NCBI GenBank assembly: GCA_020650975.1
Contig: JAIPMN010002560.1
Span: forward strand, 1 to 64,000
DNA from: Apostichopus californicus
Lineage: Eukaryota; Echinodermata; Holothuroidea; Aspidochirotida; Stichopodidae
Length of the DNA stretch: 64,000 nucleotides
Reading direction: 5' to 3'
Shown: piece by piece, positions 37,441-49,395 of the stretch
How positions within the stretch are numbered: the first letter of the stretch is position 1
Layout of the letters: the number at the start of each line of letters is the position of its first letter
The notes under the pieces: generated by a model
The model's input: only the letters and a program-made list of their open reading frames with translations
Database searches by the model: none
What the model was told of the DNA's origin: nothing
Position numbers and translations under genes: made by a program

Positions 37441-39179
37441 TAATGGAATTATGATGGGTTGAAATAATTACAGGGTGCCCTGGTACCAACTAGCACTTTC
37501 TTTGCTTCTTTTGTTGCCTGAGGGGGGGTTGTAATGGGAAGCGGATAGGCTGGCATATAACAGTGGGTAAAAGTGAACTCCTCGTACAAGGGACCAAGTG
37601 CAGACTTTTCATGTGCTTCCCGTCTTGCCCGAGGGGGTCCAGTGGGAAGGGGGTCAGCCGGAGTATTGGTGGGATAAATAAATTACCAGATTTTAAGTTG
37701 AGCCTCTCCATTGCATTCACTTGTCGCCAGATATATTCTTGTTAGCTCTTCATGCATATTCATAGCGTGTCAGTGAAGCTATATCATGATTGATGTCTGG
37801 GAAAGACACAGAAGAATTTAATCCAACAGTCTCTGGAATAGAATTACAAGTTGGCAGTGATGTTTTTTTTTCTTTTTCTTTTCTTTTCTTCGATGTATGG
37901 AATTAAATCTAGTATTGAATGTTAGGGTTGTATTACACCTGCATGACATAAATTGTTGCGATATCGATTCACTTTTCACGAAACGACATATAAATTGCTG
38001 GCGACGAGCTTGATACTAAATATAACTTACTTGAAATTTGAAACATTCTAACATTTTAAGTATAAATATATAAAACTGGGAGGAAGGATAAATTTACGTA
38101 CAAGATTGTTATAGAATATTGATATTTATAATAGAATAGTCACATAGCATCCAGACTGCAAGCTGTGTGCTGTACCGACATTGGCCTGCATGGCAGCATG
38201 CATGGAAAATCTATGATGAAGTAAAACCATCATAGAAATGCATTATAAACCCATTGACGTATTTCAAAGATGTCCTTGACTTTTTAATCAACTCTAAACA
38301 TTTATAAACATCTCTATCCAACCTGCTGCAGCTAAATTCATTTCCCAACCCCTTATCCAACTATCCCCTCCCCCTTATCCAACTATCCCCTCCCCCCTAT
38401 CACATCCCCTACCCCCATACCGGCCACATAAACACATACCTCTAATGTAGAATATATAACTGCTTTACGTTCATCCAGTTTATACTATGCAGATTATTAA
38501 TCCTGTAAGTTTCTGAAGGGAAAAATGTCAAATAAGCCTGAAACTTTCATTCTCTAAAAACCTTTTCTGCCATTTTTGGAAAATTGATGGTTTGATGATA
38601 TTAGCCGGTGGCCGGGATAAGTTCCGAAATTAAAACCTTCTTTTTAGTCGTTTGTTGCCAAATTGAAGGCTGATAGATTGGCAATTTTAATAGATCAACA
38701 CTTGAAGCAATAAAAGTAGAGAACGGTGTATTGCAAAGTGGTTGGTGTCAATCCGTTTCCGTGGAAACCATTTTATTATGGTAAACTATTGCGTGCTTAC
38801 AGCGATTCATGAGTTCCTAGATGGGCAGTAAATATTTTCTGTCTCATAAGTTTCTTATCTGAAGAAGAAGAGCAGGATCTCCCCAAATATATTAAAATCG
38901 TAAAATAGCAAAGTTTTTACATAAAATTCTCAACATCGGCCGTTTGTGCTTTCTGTATATATCCAATAAACAGGACCCTGAAACGATCTATAATTATTTA
39001 ATTAACTTTATGAAAATTCTAGTTTTCTTGTGCAAAGAGTACAAGTGATATGTTACTGAAAATGATGAGTATACACCTCAAGTTAGAAACACTCTTTCAC
39101 GTTTCATGACTAGAAATTATTCATAAAATTCCCTCATGACCATGCAAAGTTCCCCTATTCTTATAATGACTCTATAAGC

Positions 39180-40240
39180 TAGAGCTGGGTATGTAGTCTA
39201 AGGATCATACACACAAGCTTCATACATACTGATTATCGAGGCAAGAGCCAGGAATGCAGTCTAATGATCATACATATTAGTTTCACACATGTGTATGATG
39301 TAAAGCCAGGGGTGCAGTCTAAGAATCATACATGATAGTTTATTCATATTGACTATCTGAGAGTCAGGTATGCAGTCTAATGATCATACACACTACTTTC
39401 ATATGTATTGACTAACCTAGAGTCAGGTATGCAGTCTAATGATCATGCACATTAGTTTCACACATGTGTATGATGTAAAGCCAGGGGTGCAGTCTGAGGA
39501 TCATAGATGATAGTTTAATGCATATTGACTATCTGAGAGTCAGGAATGCAGTCTAATGATCATACACATTAGTTTCATATGTATTGACTATGTACACTAG
39601 AGTCAGGTATGTAGGATCATACACACTGCTTTTATATATATGTATGTATTGACTGCACTAGAGTCAAGTATACAGTCTCATGATCATATGCACTAGTTGT
39701 GTCATGCATACTGACTATTTAAGCATCAAGTATGCAGTCTAATGATCAGATGATCATATCATGCACATTACTTTCACACATGTAGATTATCTAACTCCAG
39801 GTATGCAGTCTCAGGATCATACACACTGCTTTCATATGTACTGACTACACTAGAGTCAGGTATGTAGGATCATACACACTGCTTTCATATATATGTATTG
39901 ACTACACTAGAGTCAGGTATACAGTCTAAGGATTATATGCACTAGTTGTGTCATGCATACTGACTATCTAAGCACCAAGTATGCTGTCTAATGATCAGAT
40001 GATCATGCACATTACTTTCACACATATAGATTATCTAACTCCAGGTATGTAGTCTCAGGATCTTATGCAATGACCCACACTAGTTTCCTTCATAAGGACC
40101 ATCTAAATAGCCAGGTATACAGTCTAAGGATCATACATACGAACTCAAGAGTTTGAATTCCTTACTGTTCAAGAAGCTTAGTTAGTAAGTAGCCTACCAT
40201 GCATTCTGATATATCTAACATCTAAGTTTGCAGTCTTAAT
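39180..40240. repeat. Tandem array, about 58-bp unit with higher-order structure
   Basis: About 17 units share AGTCAGGTATGCAGTCTAA-TGATCATAC followed by a variable part and TTGACTA. Variants recur at longer spacing: CATGTGTATGATGTAAAGCC appears twice 175 bases apart (three units), and GTATGTAGGATCATACACAC appears twice about 250 bases apart. This indicates expansion by multi-unit blocks. It lies in the intron 36765-44219. Confidence 0.85.
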
Positions 40241-42154
40241 ATCAAAGCTGTTCCGTTTTTGTACTTCAGTACTGTTGGAGAAGTTAGTAAATAGAATTTG
40301 CTAGTGCACTGAGCAGCATTGTTTGCCAGTTCTGTATTTAGTGAACAATATTTTGTTATTAAAATGTAAAGGTCAGCTGAAGTCAATGTTAAACCAGTAG
40401 GGACAAACAGTTACAAGTTTTATGTCAATATTTGTAAGGATATATTAGCAGTTATTGTTGACGATTGTCAGTCATCTAAAGCAAACTTTAATAAAGGTCT
40501 GCTATATAGACCCCAACTATAGTAGGCTATCATGGAAACGTTTCTTGAGATTATGTTATCCGCCTGCCTTGCTTGAAAAATGACCTCTTTTTTACCAATT
40601 ACTAGTCTGCAAAGCCTGCCACATGTTTTTCTTGTATGATGGTCTTTGTGTGAACGTGGATATGATTAACTACACTGTAGATATGAACATATTTCTACAC
40701 AGTGTTTACACAAAGAGCCCAATGGTGTTAAGAGCCTATGCAGGCTAATTGGAGAGCCTGAGGTCAATTTACGACCGTAGCAGGTCGATTACGTAATCGC
40801 AAAACTTTCCTAGCTATAGCGTGCTATAACATTGTAAGCCAATAAAGCAGATCTTTAACCATTCCATTTATTAACGACCAAAGTAGGAAGGAACTGTAGG
40901 AAAGTAATGGGGGAGGAAGGGGGTGGGCGGGGCGAAGGGAGGAAGGGGTGTGGCCGACAAGGATGTGAGAGATTAATGATGGAAAGGGTGAATTGGTATC
41001 TTGTTTATCTTTGATAAAGGAATGTGAGATTGTTTGAATTAGTGGAACATACATAGATAGGGGAAGAAATTAATCAAAATAGCTAAACTTATCCCTCCAA
41101 AAACCTCATTACAGCCTATAGTTCTCAAAGGAAGGGTAGAACCTGTTGGATCAGCCTTGAAGCATGCTGAATTTGAATTTTTTCATGCTTTCTTTGAGAG
41201 AAGAGAGAGGTGAAAGGAAGGTATACTTATTAAGATAAATGTGGAAAAGTCTATACAGGGAAAGGGTGAGTTAAATTAAGAGGCAAACATTTGAAACATG
41301 AAAATGAAACCGAAAATGTAAAAGTTATTATCATTAATAATAATAATATTTGCCAATTGGCCACCACGCTCTCATTAAGAGTCATAAGGAAATAGAGGGG
41401 AAGCTCAGCATGCTGTAACAATCTCTTATAAATCACAAATTGACAAGCATGTTCATAGTTTCATTTTTCAGAGAAGCTTAAAACTATGCTCGAGTATTGC
41501 TTTTGTAACTATAACTTACAATCTGGTTTAACCGTCATCAAATTTTCAGGATTTAGATCTAATTCAGGCAGTTTTGGGGGAACAACTAAAGTATTAATGT
41601 ACTGATCCAAAGCTCTGTTTCATGGAATGCCAAGACTTGCTACTTATATTCACCTTCACTAGTTGACATTTACAAGTGTCATGGGTGGGGGGAGGGGGTG
41701 GGGTGGATAATCTCTTGTCCCTCTCACACCTACTATTCTACACATAAGAGTTTATACATGCCATACAGCAGGGGTCCTCAACAGGTGGACTTGCAGGCCC
41801 TCAGAAGATTCCAATCCAGTCTGTTAATAAAAAATGGGGAAAAAGGGACTCGCATAATCATGCAACTAATTGGGTTAAACAGGCCATTAGCTTGAGCCCA
41901 GCTGTGTACCAGCCTACCATGCACATAGTCTAGATATTTTGTAATTTGCTTCGACCTATCCCTGTCCCTTTACTCCAACCATATGTTGTGTTCTTTTCTT
42001 TTCTGGACCAAATCAAGACTTAATCTATAGATATTCCTGCCATTTATGAATTTCCTGTTATTGCCACATAATTGTATCTAGGCATCGATGCATTTGGTTT
42101 CTACTGGCAGGTATGTGTTTTACTATATAAATGGTGTTTTTATGATGATACCGC

Positions 42155-42529
42155 CAGTGGCGGAGCTAGGGGTATTGGTCGGGGGGGCGAAAATGGTCTG
42201 AAGGGGCGCTTTCGACGCTATCTAAGCGGAGCGCCACCACAGGTTGGAGCGGAGCATATAGACACTTTTTGAGTAAAGAAGCTCCCTAGATCACCGGAAA
42301 TTACCCTTTCCGGGCCTTGCTAATTTGCAGATAAACGAAGAATAAATAGGTGTCATCGCCAACAAAATGTGACAAATGTCAATAGGTAGATGAAAGCGCA
42401 ACAAAAATGTCAAGAATCGCGAATAAGTAAAAAGTGGTAAAAAGATGTAACAGGCGCCAGCAGTCCATTTTAGTCCGTCAGGGGGGGCATCCACCCCCCC
42501 CCCCTGACTGTATGGATTCTCTGCCACTG
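42155..42529. mobile_element. hAT-type miniature element, 375 bp (CAGTGGCGGAG ends)
   Basis: The ends CAGTGGCGGAGCTAGG and ...TCTCTGCCACTG are inverted. The 8-bp flanks GATACCGC and GATACAGC agree at 7 of 8. The interior CTATCTAAGCGGAGCGCCACCA is shared with the CAGGCGCGTAGCC family, so the two families are related despite different ends. Confidence 0.85.
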
Positions 42530-44219
42530 GATACAGCTAGTGTGCCTCAGTACTATCTTTGTTAATGTTTCTCTCCCTCCAGTCTGTGACCTATGACCCT
42601 TACTGCGAACCTCGCTACCACTCTTAACCTTGGAATTTTACTACATTAATGACCTCAGTATCTTGAATTGGCTCCCACAACATTCCTGCTAACCAGCATG
42701 AATGACGTGCAAACGGTAGTAATTTTCGTCACACCAAAAATGCGAGCACTTATCTTTTGCATCAAACAATCGCTCTGTTGCACTGATTTCTTTACGTGCA
42801 TGTGGCATTGACATACTTGCCTAATTTCAGGCACCTGGTAGCCCCAAAGTGCATACCATCGATTACATTAATAGTTGGCAAATGGCTGTGAAAGTTGAAT
42901 TTATTGAAGTCAAATTGATTTTGAGAAGGAATCAATCAATCAAGAGGAATACCAATTACATTTGTTGAGTATTTCATTATTGGAAGTAAGGTATCTTCAG
43001 CTGAACTTCCAGATGTATTCAAATTTTCAGAAATGTATTTATCTTCTCCCCTTCCCTCTCTCTCCTTCTAGCTCCACGCTCCCACCTCCCCCCTACCACC
43101 CCCACCCATCACAAACCTACTCTTTTTGCACTTACTACAACATATCATCCATACGGCCTCATAAATTGAAGATTGTTATGTTGTAATGCCTCCACTCTGT
43201 GTCACTACCGTTGCCGCGAGTTACTGTAGCGCAGAAAGAGTAACAGCTAGGTTAATAAAATGGTGTGTATATCATCAGTGAGCACCTATCCTTTGCCTGC
43301 TGTTCTACCAGCATATATATAGATATAACTGCCTTGACTTGCTGGTGTCCCAAAACCGTACTTTTGATCTGACTTTTTGCCGGTGGGATGGGTTATCACT
43401 ATCGAGTGTGCAACCGGTATTTATCAACCTAGAGATCCAGGAATTTTTGCTATATTGACACATCTCAGGGACTGAACTTAAGAGTATATTATTAACTGTT
43501 AGCTCCACTCGAAAAGGACTTTATTGCACTTAAACTCACCATCGTTAAACTTAAGACAAAGGTGATCTTAAGCCTGTGATGGATGTATGGACGTTTATAA
43601 AGACTGGTTCGGCTTGCTAGTATCATTCTAGAATTGGGTTTGATCATGACTTGTAATTTTCACCGTGCACCTCTTCATTTTTGACATTTTTAAAGTTTTT
43701 TGGTTAAAGATTGGTTCATTCAAACTTTGTTTACCTGCTCTTATTCCTGTGGCAAAATTCTTCAGTTTGTTTACTGCCCCAGCTGGACTGGATTTGTACT
43801 CTTTTTTAGAAATATTTGACCTTCGTGGATACTATTTTGTTTTTTGGAAATATCTTTGGAAATAATTTTGACAAACAGACAAAAGTTTTGAGGCCGACTG
43901 ACAACGAAAAGGGACTAGAAGAAGTATTACTGTTCACTGGCCTGTTTTGAGGTTACTGATCTGAATTCCATTATAGCAAATAACTTCTCTTGATCCTTCA
44001 AAAATCAGTTAAATTGTAACAGGAAAGATTTGAAATGGTTACAATGTGTGGAAGTACAAATATATGAAGAATTTTACTATATATGTGTGATGTCTCTCCA
44101 GAAGAGAATGAAGAAAGAGACAAGATGTGAATGTCAAGGATTTGCTGCATTCAGTTAGACGAGATGGAGACATTTGACTGTAGCTTAATATGTGCATATC
44201 TTCTCAACTGGTTCCGCAG

Positions 44220-44338
44220 ATTAAGGAGGTCCGAAACCGAGGATGGTGAGAGTACGTACCAGATATTAGCCAGACACCGCGAGAGGCAGAACAGTGTCTC
44301 CAGCGTCTCGTCCGATGTCTTCCCGTCCAAAGATGAAG
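44220..44338 (+). CDS. SVIL: Supervillin-like gene exon
   Basis: The acceptor ctggttccgcag and the strong donor GTAAGA bound 119 bases reading LRRSETEDGESTYQILARHR followed by ERQNSVSSVSSDVFPSKDE. The first base finishes an AG|A Arg codon and the last base begins a G|AA Glu codon with the next exon. RQNSVSS resembles a basophilic kinase site, which is inference only. A short hAT-type element lies only 78 bases beyond the donor. Confidence 0.78.
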
Positions 44339-44416
44339 GTAAGAAGTTTGTTAACGTTCGTTCGTGAGTTTTGAAGACGTCCATTGCATTGTTGTAATTT
44401 TTACCTCCACAGACAC

Positions 44417-44716
44417 CAGGCGCGTAGCCAAGGGGGGGGGGCGAAGGGGGCGACCGCCCCCCCCTTGAGCATTTTTTTTGGTACGTTTTTATGATATCGC
44501 TAGTAATTTCAAAATAAAAAATGCTTAGATGCAACTTGCAAGGCCTGGGAAGTGCCATTTCCAGCCATCTGGGAGGCATTTTCGGCCAAAATTTTATTGT
44601 ACGCTTCGCGCCAACCCATGGTGGCAATACGCTTAGATAGTTTCCAATGCCCCATCTACGGCTCCGATAATTTGCCTACAGGTTCGCCCCTCCCTAAATT
44701 CCTCGCTACGCGCCTG
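44417..44716. mobile_element. hAT-type miniature element, 300 bp
   Basis: CAGGCGCGTAGCCAAGG and CTCGCTACGCGCCTG are inverted ends, with perfect 8-bp duplications ACAGACAC at 44409-44416 and 44717-44724. The interior is the inverse of the 28414 copy. It sits just inside the intron after the exon 44220-44338. Confidence 0.9.
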
Positions 44717-45059
44717 ACAGACACCGTAATGCTAGTTATATCTATCAATGTCACAAGAAGACATTTTAACTCTTCAGAGATGCTGTTACTTTTCCAAAAC
44801 AAACAATCAAATCCTGACCATTGAACATGTAGATTTTACACTTGCCGAAAAAGGATGAAAAAAATATTTTCGGTGCAAAAAGATTGGAAAATACTTTGGT
44901 AAGTTCTTAGTAAAATTACCCTTAATTGTGTCAATTCTCAAGACTAACCAATCTGTTGGTTTTGGGATAGACTTACTTGGGTTTTTATTTTCTTGAATAC
45001 TCAACATGGTGAGATTTATACTCGCATGTTGATTATCATGTCGATTAACCTATTTGTTG

Positions 45060-45440
45060 ACAATCCTTTAGACTTAAAACCCACATGTAGATTCCCTATA
45101 AAACATAAACCCACATGGATGCTCGTCTAGTGTCCCCAACAGTTTGACTGAGATCCCAAGATGTCGACTAATTTTCCTACGGGCATGTTGACTACTCTCT
45201 CAAAGACTTAATCCAACTATTGAAGCTTTTTAGTTTGCCCCCACATGTTGACTGATTTCCCAACACGTTGACGAATTTTCCATAGACTTTACCACCCATG
45301 AAAACTAGTGATTCCTACCTGTTGACTAATTTCACAACATGTTGACATATTTTCCATAGACTTAACCACCGGTGGATGCGATTTAGTGTCCCCACATGTT
45401 GACTAATTCTACCACATTTCTCAGCCCACCAGTGTTCTCT
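45060..45440. repeat. Diverged tandem array (CACATGTTGACTAATTT units)
   Basis: Roughly ten uneven units are built from CACATGTTGACTAATTTTCC and ATAGACTTAACCACC. Spacing varies, so this is an old array. It is intronic. Confidence 0.6.
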
Positions 45441-46471
45441 CTAGACTAAACCACATTATGAGTCTCCTTCAGGCGCACCTCATTGTGTTAAGTGTACAGC
45501 CTATACATATGTTAATTATGCTTATCATCTAGGCACTATTCTGTCCATCAAATTCTGTGGTGTGTACATCCCAACAATTAACCCATTGCATGTAGAATAC
45601 ACATTACAGAGAATACCAGCAACCATGTAGGGACAGGTCCTCCTTCAGATGAACGTAAATTTGAGGCATGAAATGTTGCATTTTGAGGCATAATTAGGCT
45701 ATAAATTAGGTCTATGATTAAGTCTACAAGGAAGGTTGTGCTAATAGCAACTGTTAATTGCTTATGTGAAGTTGGAAAGGAGAAGGGGTCTGTGAGAACC
45801 TCCTTCCCACCTCTCCCCATTGACCCTCACCTGACATCGCTAATGTTTGAATAAAGGATGACTAGACTGTGGCGCAACATAAATTTTAATATTTCATAGT
45901 TTGTTAGAAACAGGTTTTATTTCTCCCCCCTCCCTCCCCCCCACCCACAGACACACACACACACCTCATCCCTATCCCTTTCCCATGCCCATTCCCTCTG
46001 CTCTGGTAATTTAATAGACTATAGATATGCTTAATTAATTTTGACACGTACACATCTGTTCATTCTTTGACTTTGATATTCAGAAGGATATTAACAGAAT
46101 CATAGAACAAAATATTAATATTATACTGGTTAGGTTTAAGTTTCTTTTCCCATATTCTGTATATATGCAAAGAGAAAGAGAGAGGGGAAATGCTGAGAAA
46201 AGGCCAGTATAGGAAACTGTGTAAAATTGAGAGGAGGTTGCAAAAGTTTCTGCTATGATCAAAACACCAGGCACTCTTAATGTTTTAATACATTTTCAAC
46301 AACCAGTAAGAGTAGCACTGTAAAGCTCCCTGGTTTTACTGTCCAAGCACTGTGTATATAGATTCATATATTTGAATCTGGACTTAAAATATCCACATTG
46401 AACACAAATGCACACCACCTTGTATAGTGGCAAGTTGTAGCCTCATTTGAATTATAATGTGTACTGTGTTT

Positions 46472-46508
46472 GCATACCCGGCAATCTATGGGATGCCAAA
46501 CATGACTT

Positions 46509-46549
<41 letters not shown>

Positions 46550-46600
46550 ANNNNNNNNNNATACCCTGCAATCTATGGGATGCCAAACATGACTTAATAA
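46472..46600. repeat. (TA)n run with a 10-base gap, flanked by a direct duplication
   Basis: GCAATCTATGGGATGCCAAA plus CATGACTTAA occurs on both sides of a TA run and the unknown bases 46551-46560. This is either a real tandem duplication or an assembly artefact at the gap. Confidence 0.7.
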
Positions 46601-46944
46601 TACATATATATACATATATAGATAGCGATAAAGACACTGTTAGGACTCGCCGGATATGTCTGTCATTTATGTCTGAAGAAACTATGTACACACCTGCCAT
46701 AAAATCCTGACAACGGTCCAAGAAATATTAAATCGATGGCACGCTTGTTCATCATCAACTTTTAATTAGCCATCTGGCAACACCTGCGCTCAAGCGGTAG
46801 GAGTGATAACACAAAGTTAAAGCAGGGTTCTGAGTCTGATATACATTATACTGGCGACACATTGGTGATATTTCTACTCCGTTCGTTTTATATGCATACT
46901 TGTTTAATACTGTGTCATGGGTAGGGGTGTGCTCAGGCTTCAGG

Positions 46945-47250
46945 CAGAGGTATCAACATTTATAGAAAGGACATGAACCTTAATTGAAGGGGCAAGAACC
47001 TTTATGGAATGGGTATGAACCTTTATAGAAGGGGCATGTACCTTTATGGAAGGGGTATGAACCTTAATGGAAGGGGCAAGAACCTTAATATGGAAGGGGC
47101 AAGAACCTTTATGGAGGGGGTATAAACCTTTATGGAAGGGGTATGAACCTTTATGGAGGGGGTATGAACCTTTATGGAGGGGGTATGAACCGTTGTGGAA
47201 GGGGGCATGAACCATTATAGAAGGTGCATGAATCTTTACGGAAGGGGAGA
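46945..47250. repeat. 21-bp tandem array (AACCTTTATGGAAGGGGTATG)
   Basis: About 14 units with variants at the AT/GC-changing positions. Because 21 is a multiple of 3, the - strand stays open for 106 codons reading HKGSYPL-type repeats. No splice or start context supports a gene. Confidence 0.85.
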
Positions 47251-48361
47251 GGCTGTTCAAGGATTTTTATAAAGGAGATCTAGTAATGTAGCCCAGGGAT
47301 AGTTGATGCTCACTCCCATGTACGGAGGTCTGGGGGCCCTCACCCAGGAAAAAAATGATAATTTTAGACATCAAAAGGCTTTCTGAAGCATGTTATTAGA
47401 CTATAAATTAGCTCTTTAATTAGCTCTAAATATGGATTCTACTGATAAATAGACTTGATTTGTTTTGGGTGAGGTTTGAAGCTACTCCAGGCTCTAGATA
47501 CATTGTGACTGCATTGTGACTGCAATGTGACTGAGTGACTGCATTTTAGATAAGCTACAGCAGTGTTTCTTAACTAACTTAGGTTGCATGTAACCTTTGG
47601 GGGTACCAGGCAGGGCTCCAAGGGATTAAATTACTATAGCATTGACTACAAATCTAACGAAAGAGTAATTTCAAAAGCGTTTATCTAAATGTAAAGGGGG
47701 CGCAAAGGTTCTTTTTCCGATGACTAGGGGTGCAAATAGTGGAAAATGTTAAGCAAGACAGTGCTATACCAATATTTGTGGCTGCTACACCTGACAGTCA
47801 TTGCATACATGTGTGATTGTCCGGTGTGTTTTATCTGCTGTGCTGCAACCTCGTTGACATCACTTATAATGCAAAGAAAACAAATTAACTGACTCTTAAG
47901 TGAGCCATCACATGGCATGGCACTGATTCCTATTGGTTGCTTGTCTATTCAGGCACTGGAATAATATATATATTACAAGTGTGGTATTTATGGTATTGAC
48001 TCCCCTAGCAGCATCTATCAACTTGACTGTACTTTCCTAAAAGGTCAATCTCTTGACCGATCTGAAAATTCATGAATATTTGATCCAGGTCAGCCTAAGG
48101 GAGACTTAATACCGTCTCTGATGGTTCACAAGTATATTAAATTAAATATCGACGGAAAGTTAAACGGCAAGTTGTCATACGATTATTAAAAATCAAATAT
48201 TTGATAGTACAATTATGACCACCGTGACCTCTACCAACAAACACTATGAACCTGTCTTCTTGGTTGGTAATACTGTATCATGGTTTTGCTTTTTTTGCTG
48301 GTAATTTTGTAATTTCGCAAAGAGATATATTTAGAAAAAGAGATAAGGGGTTTGACTTTAC

Positions 48362-48665
48362 TTTAAAGGGATAGAAGACTCGCGCACAAAGAAACGTCTG
48401 ATGCCGGTAATCTGACCTAGTTTCGAATGAGGTGTAACAGAAGTGTTAGACACCACCATCGATCCCAGAAAATACTAGTGTACAGTCAATACATGCAGCT
48501 ACGGTCAATGCCCACAATACAGTGTACATAGCAGTGATGGAGATAACAAGGTGTCACATTCCATTAATGTATGCATTTTGTAGCGACAAGAGAAAAACTT
48601 CACTTGCAAGCAACTTTTTCAGAGGGCGGCACACGGTTTTGGGGCGAGTCTTCGATGCCTTTAAA
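48362..48665. mobile_element. Nonautonomous DNA transposon with TTTAAAGG ends, copy B
   Basis: The ends TTTAAAGGGATAGAAGACTC and GCGAGTCTTCGATGCCTTTA are inverted repeats. The interior matches the 23969 element in reverse orientation, including AATGAGGTGTAACAGAAGTG. It is shorter by about 60 bases, from internal loss here or gain there. Confidence 0.68.
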
Positions 48666-48905
48666 CGGGACACACACCCAACCACTGTCTTTAGTGGAAG
48701 AAGAAACATTTAAATCGGTCAAATCACCCAAATGGAGGAATAATTTTCTTAGCTCTTTGGGGAATTTTTCCACGACAGTTATTCGTTACCAAATACAGCA
48801 ATAGAGATGGTTGAGTTTGTGTCTCTTTTATGCCTAAGAATTAGTTTCATACTTTTGAAGAATGCATGGAAAGGTGGCAAGAGGTAGTGGGGTGTGCTTA
48901 CCTTT

Positions 48906-49395
48906 CAGTGGTGGAGCTAGGGGTATTGGTCAGGGGGGCGAAAATGGTCTATAGAGGTGCTTTCGACACTATCTAAGCGGAGCGCCACCACAGGTTGGCG
49001 CAGAGCGTACAGAAATTTTTTGAGTAAAGATACTCCCTAGATCGCCGGAAATGACCCTTTCCGGGCCATCCTAATTTGCAGATAAACGAAGAATAAATAG
49101 GTGTCATCGCCATTTGTGACAACTCGGAAGTTGATATGAGTGTTGAAAGTACATGCGCTTCATCATAATCGGAAGTGCCAATAAATTTCAGACCACCGTT
49201 AGAGCATTTTGTCAGAAAATTTCACCAACAAAATGTGACAAATGTCAATAGGTAGATGAGAGCGCAATGAAAAAGTCAATAATCGCGAATAAGTAAAAAA
49301 GTGGTAAATAGCTGAAAAGGGCGCCAGCAGTCCATTCGGTTCGTCTGGGGGGGGGGGCATCTGCCCCCCCTGACTGTATGGAAGCTCTGCCACTG
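48906..49395. mobile_element. hAT-type miniature element, 490 bp (CAGTGGTGGAG ends)
   Basis: CAGTGGTGGAGCTAGG and GAAGCTCTGCCACTG are inverted ends, with perfect 8-bp duplications TTACCTTT at 48898-48905 and 49396-49403. Compared with the 42155 copy it has about 115 extra internal bases near 49110-49225, so it may be closer to the parent element. Confidence 0.9.

Larger units (their letters stand above)
36765..44219 (+). other. Intron of the supervillin-like gene, repeat-rich
   Basis: Bounded by GTAATG and TTCCGCAG. Holds two hAT-type elements, the GTGGGTAG minisatellite and the 58-bp array. A CAGGGGTCCTCAACAGG segment at 41768 resembles another hAT end without a visible partner. Confidence 0.7.

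Noticed and set aside
37094-37489. - strand Pro/Thr/Leu-rich frame
   Set aside because: Translation of the GTGGGTAG minisatellite.
39180-40240. Regular repeat resembling a CRISPR array
   Set aside because: Units are contiguous and vary along their whole length, with no unique spacers; eukaryotic tandem array.
46940-47260. - strand frame with HKGSYP-like repeats
   Set aside because: Caused by the 21-bp array; no start context, splice sites or family.
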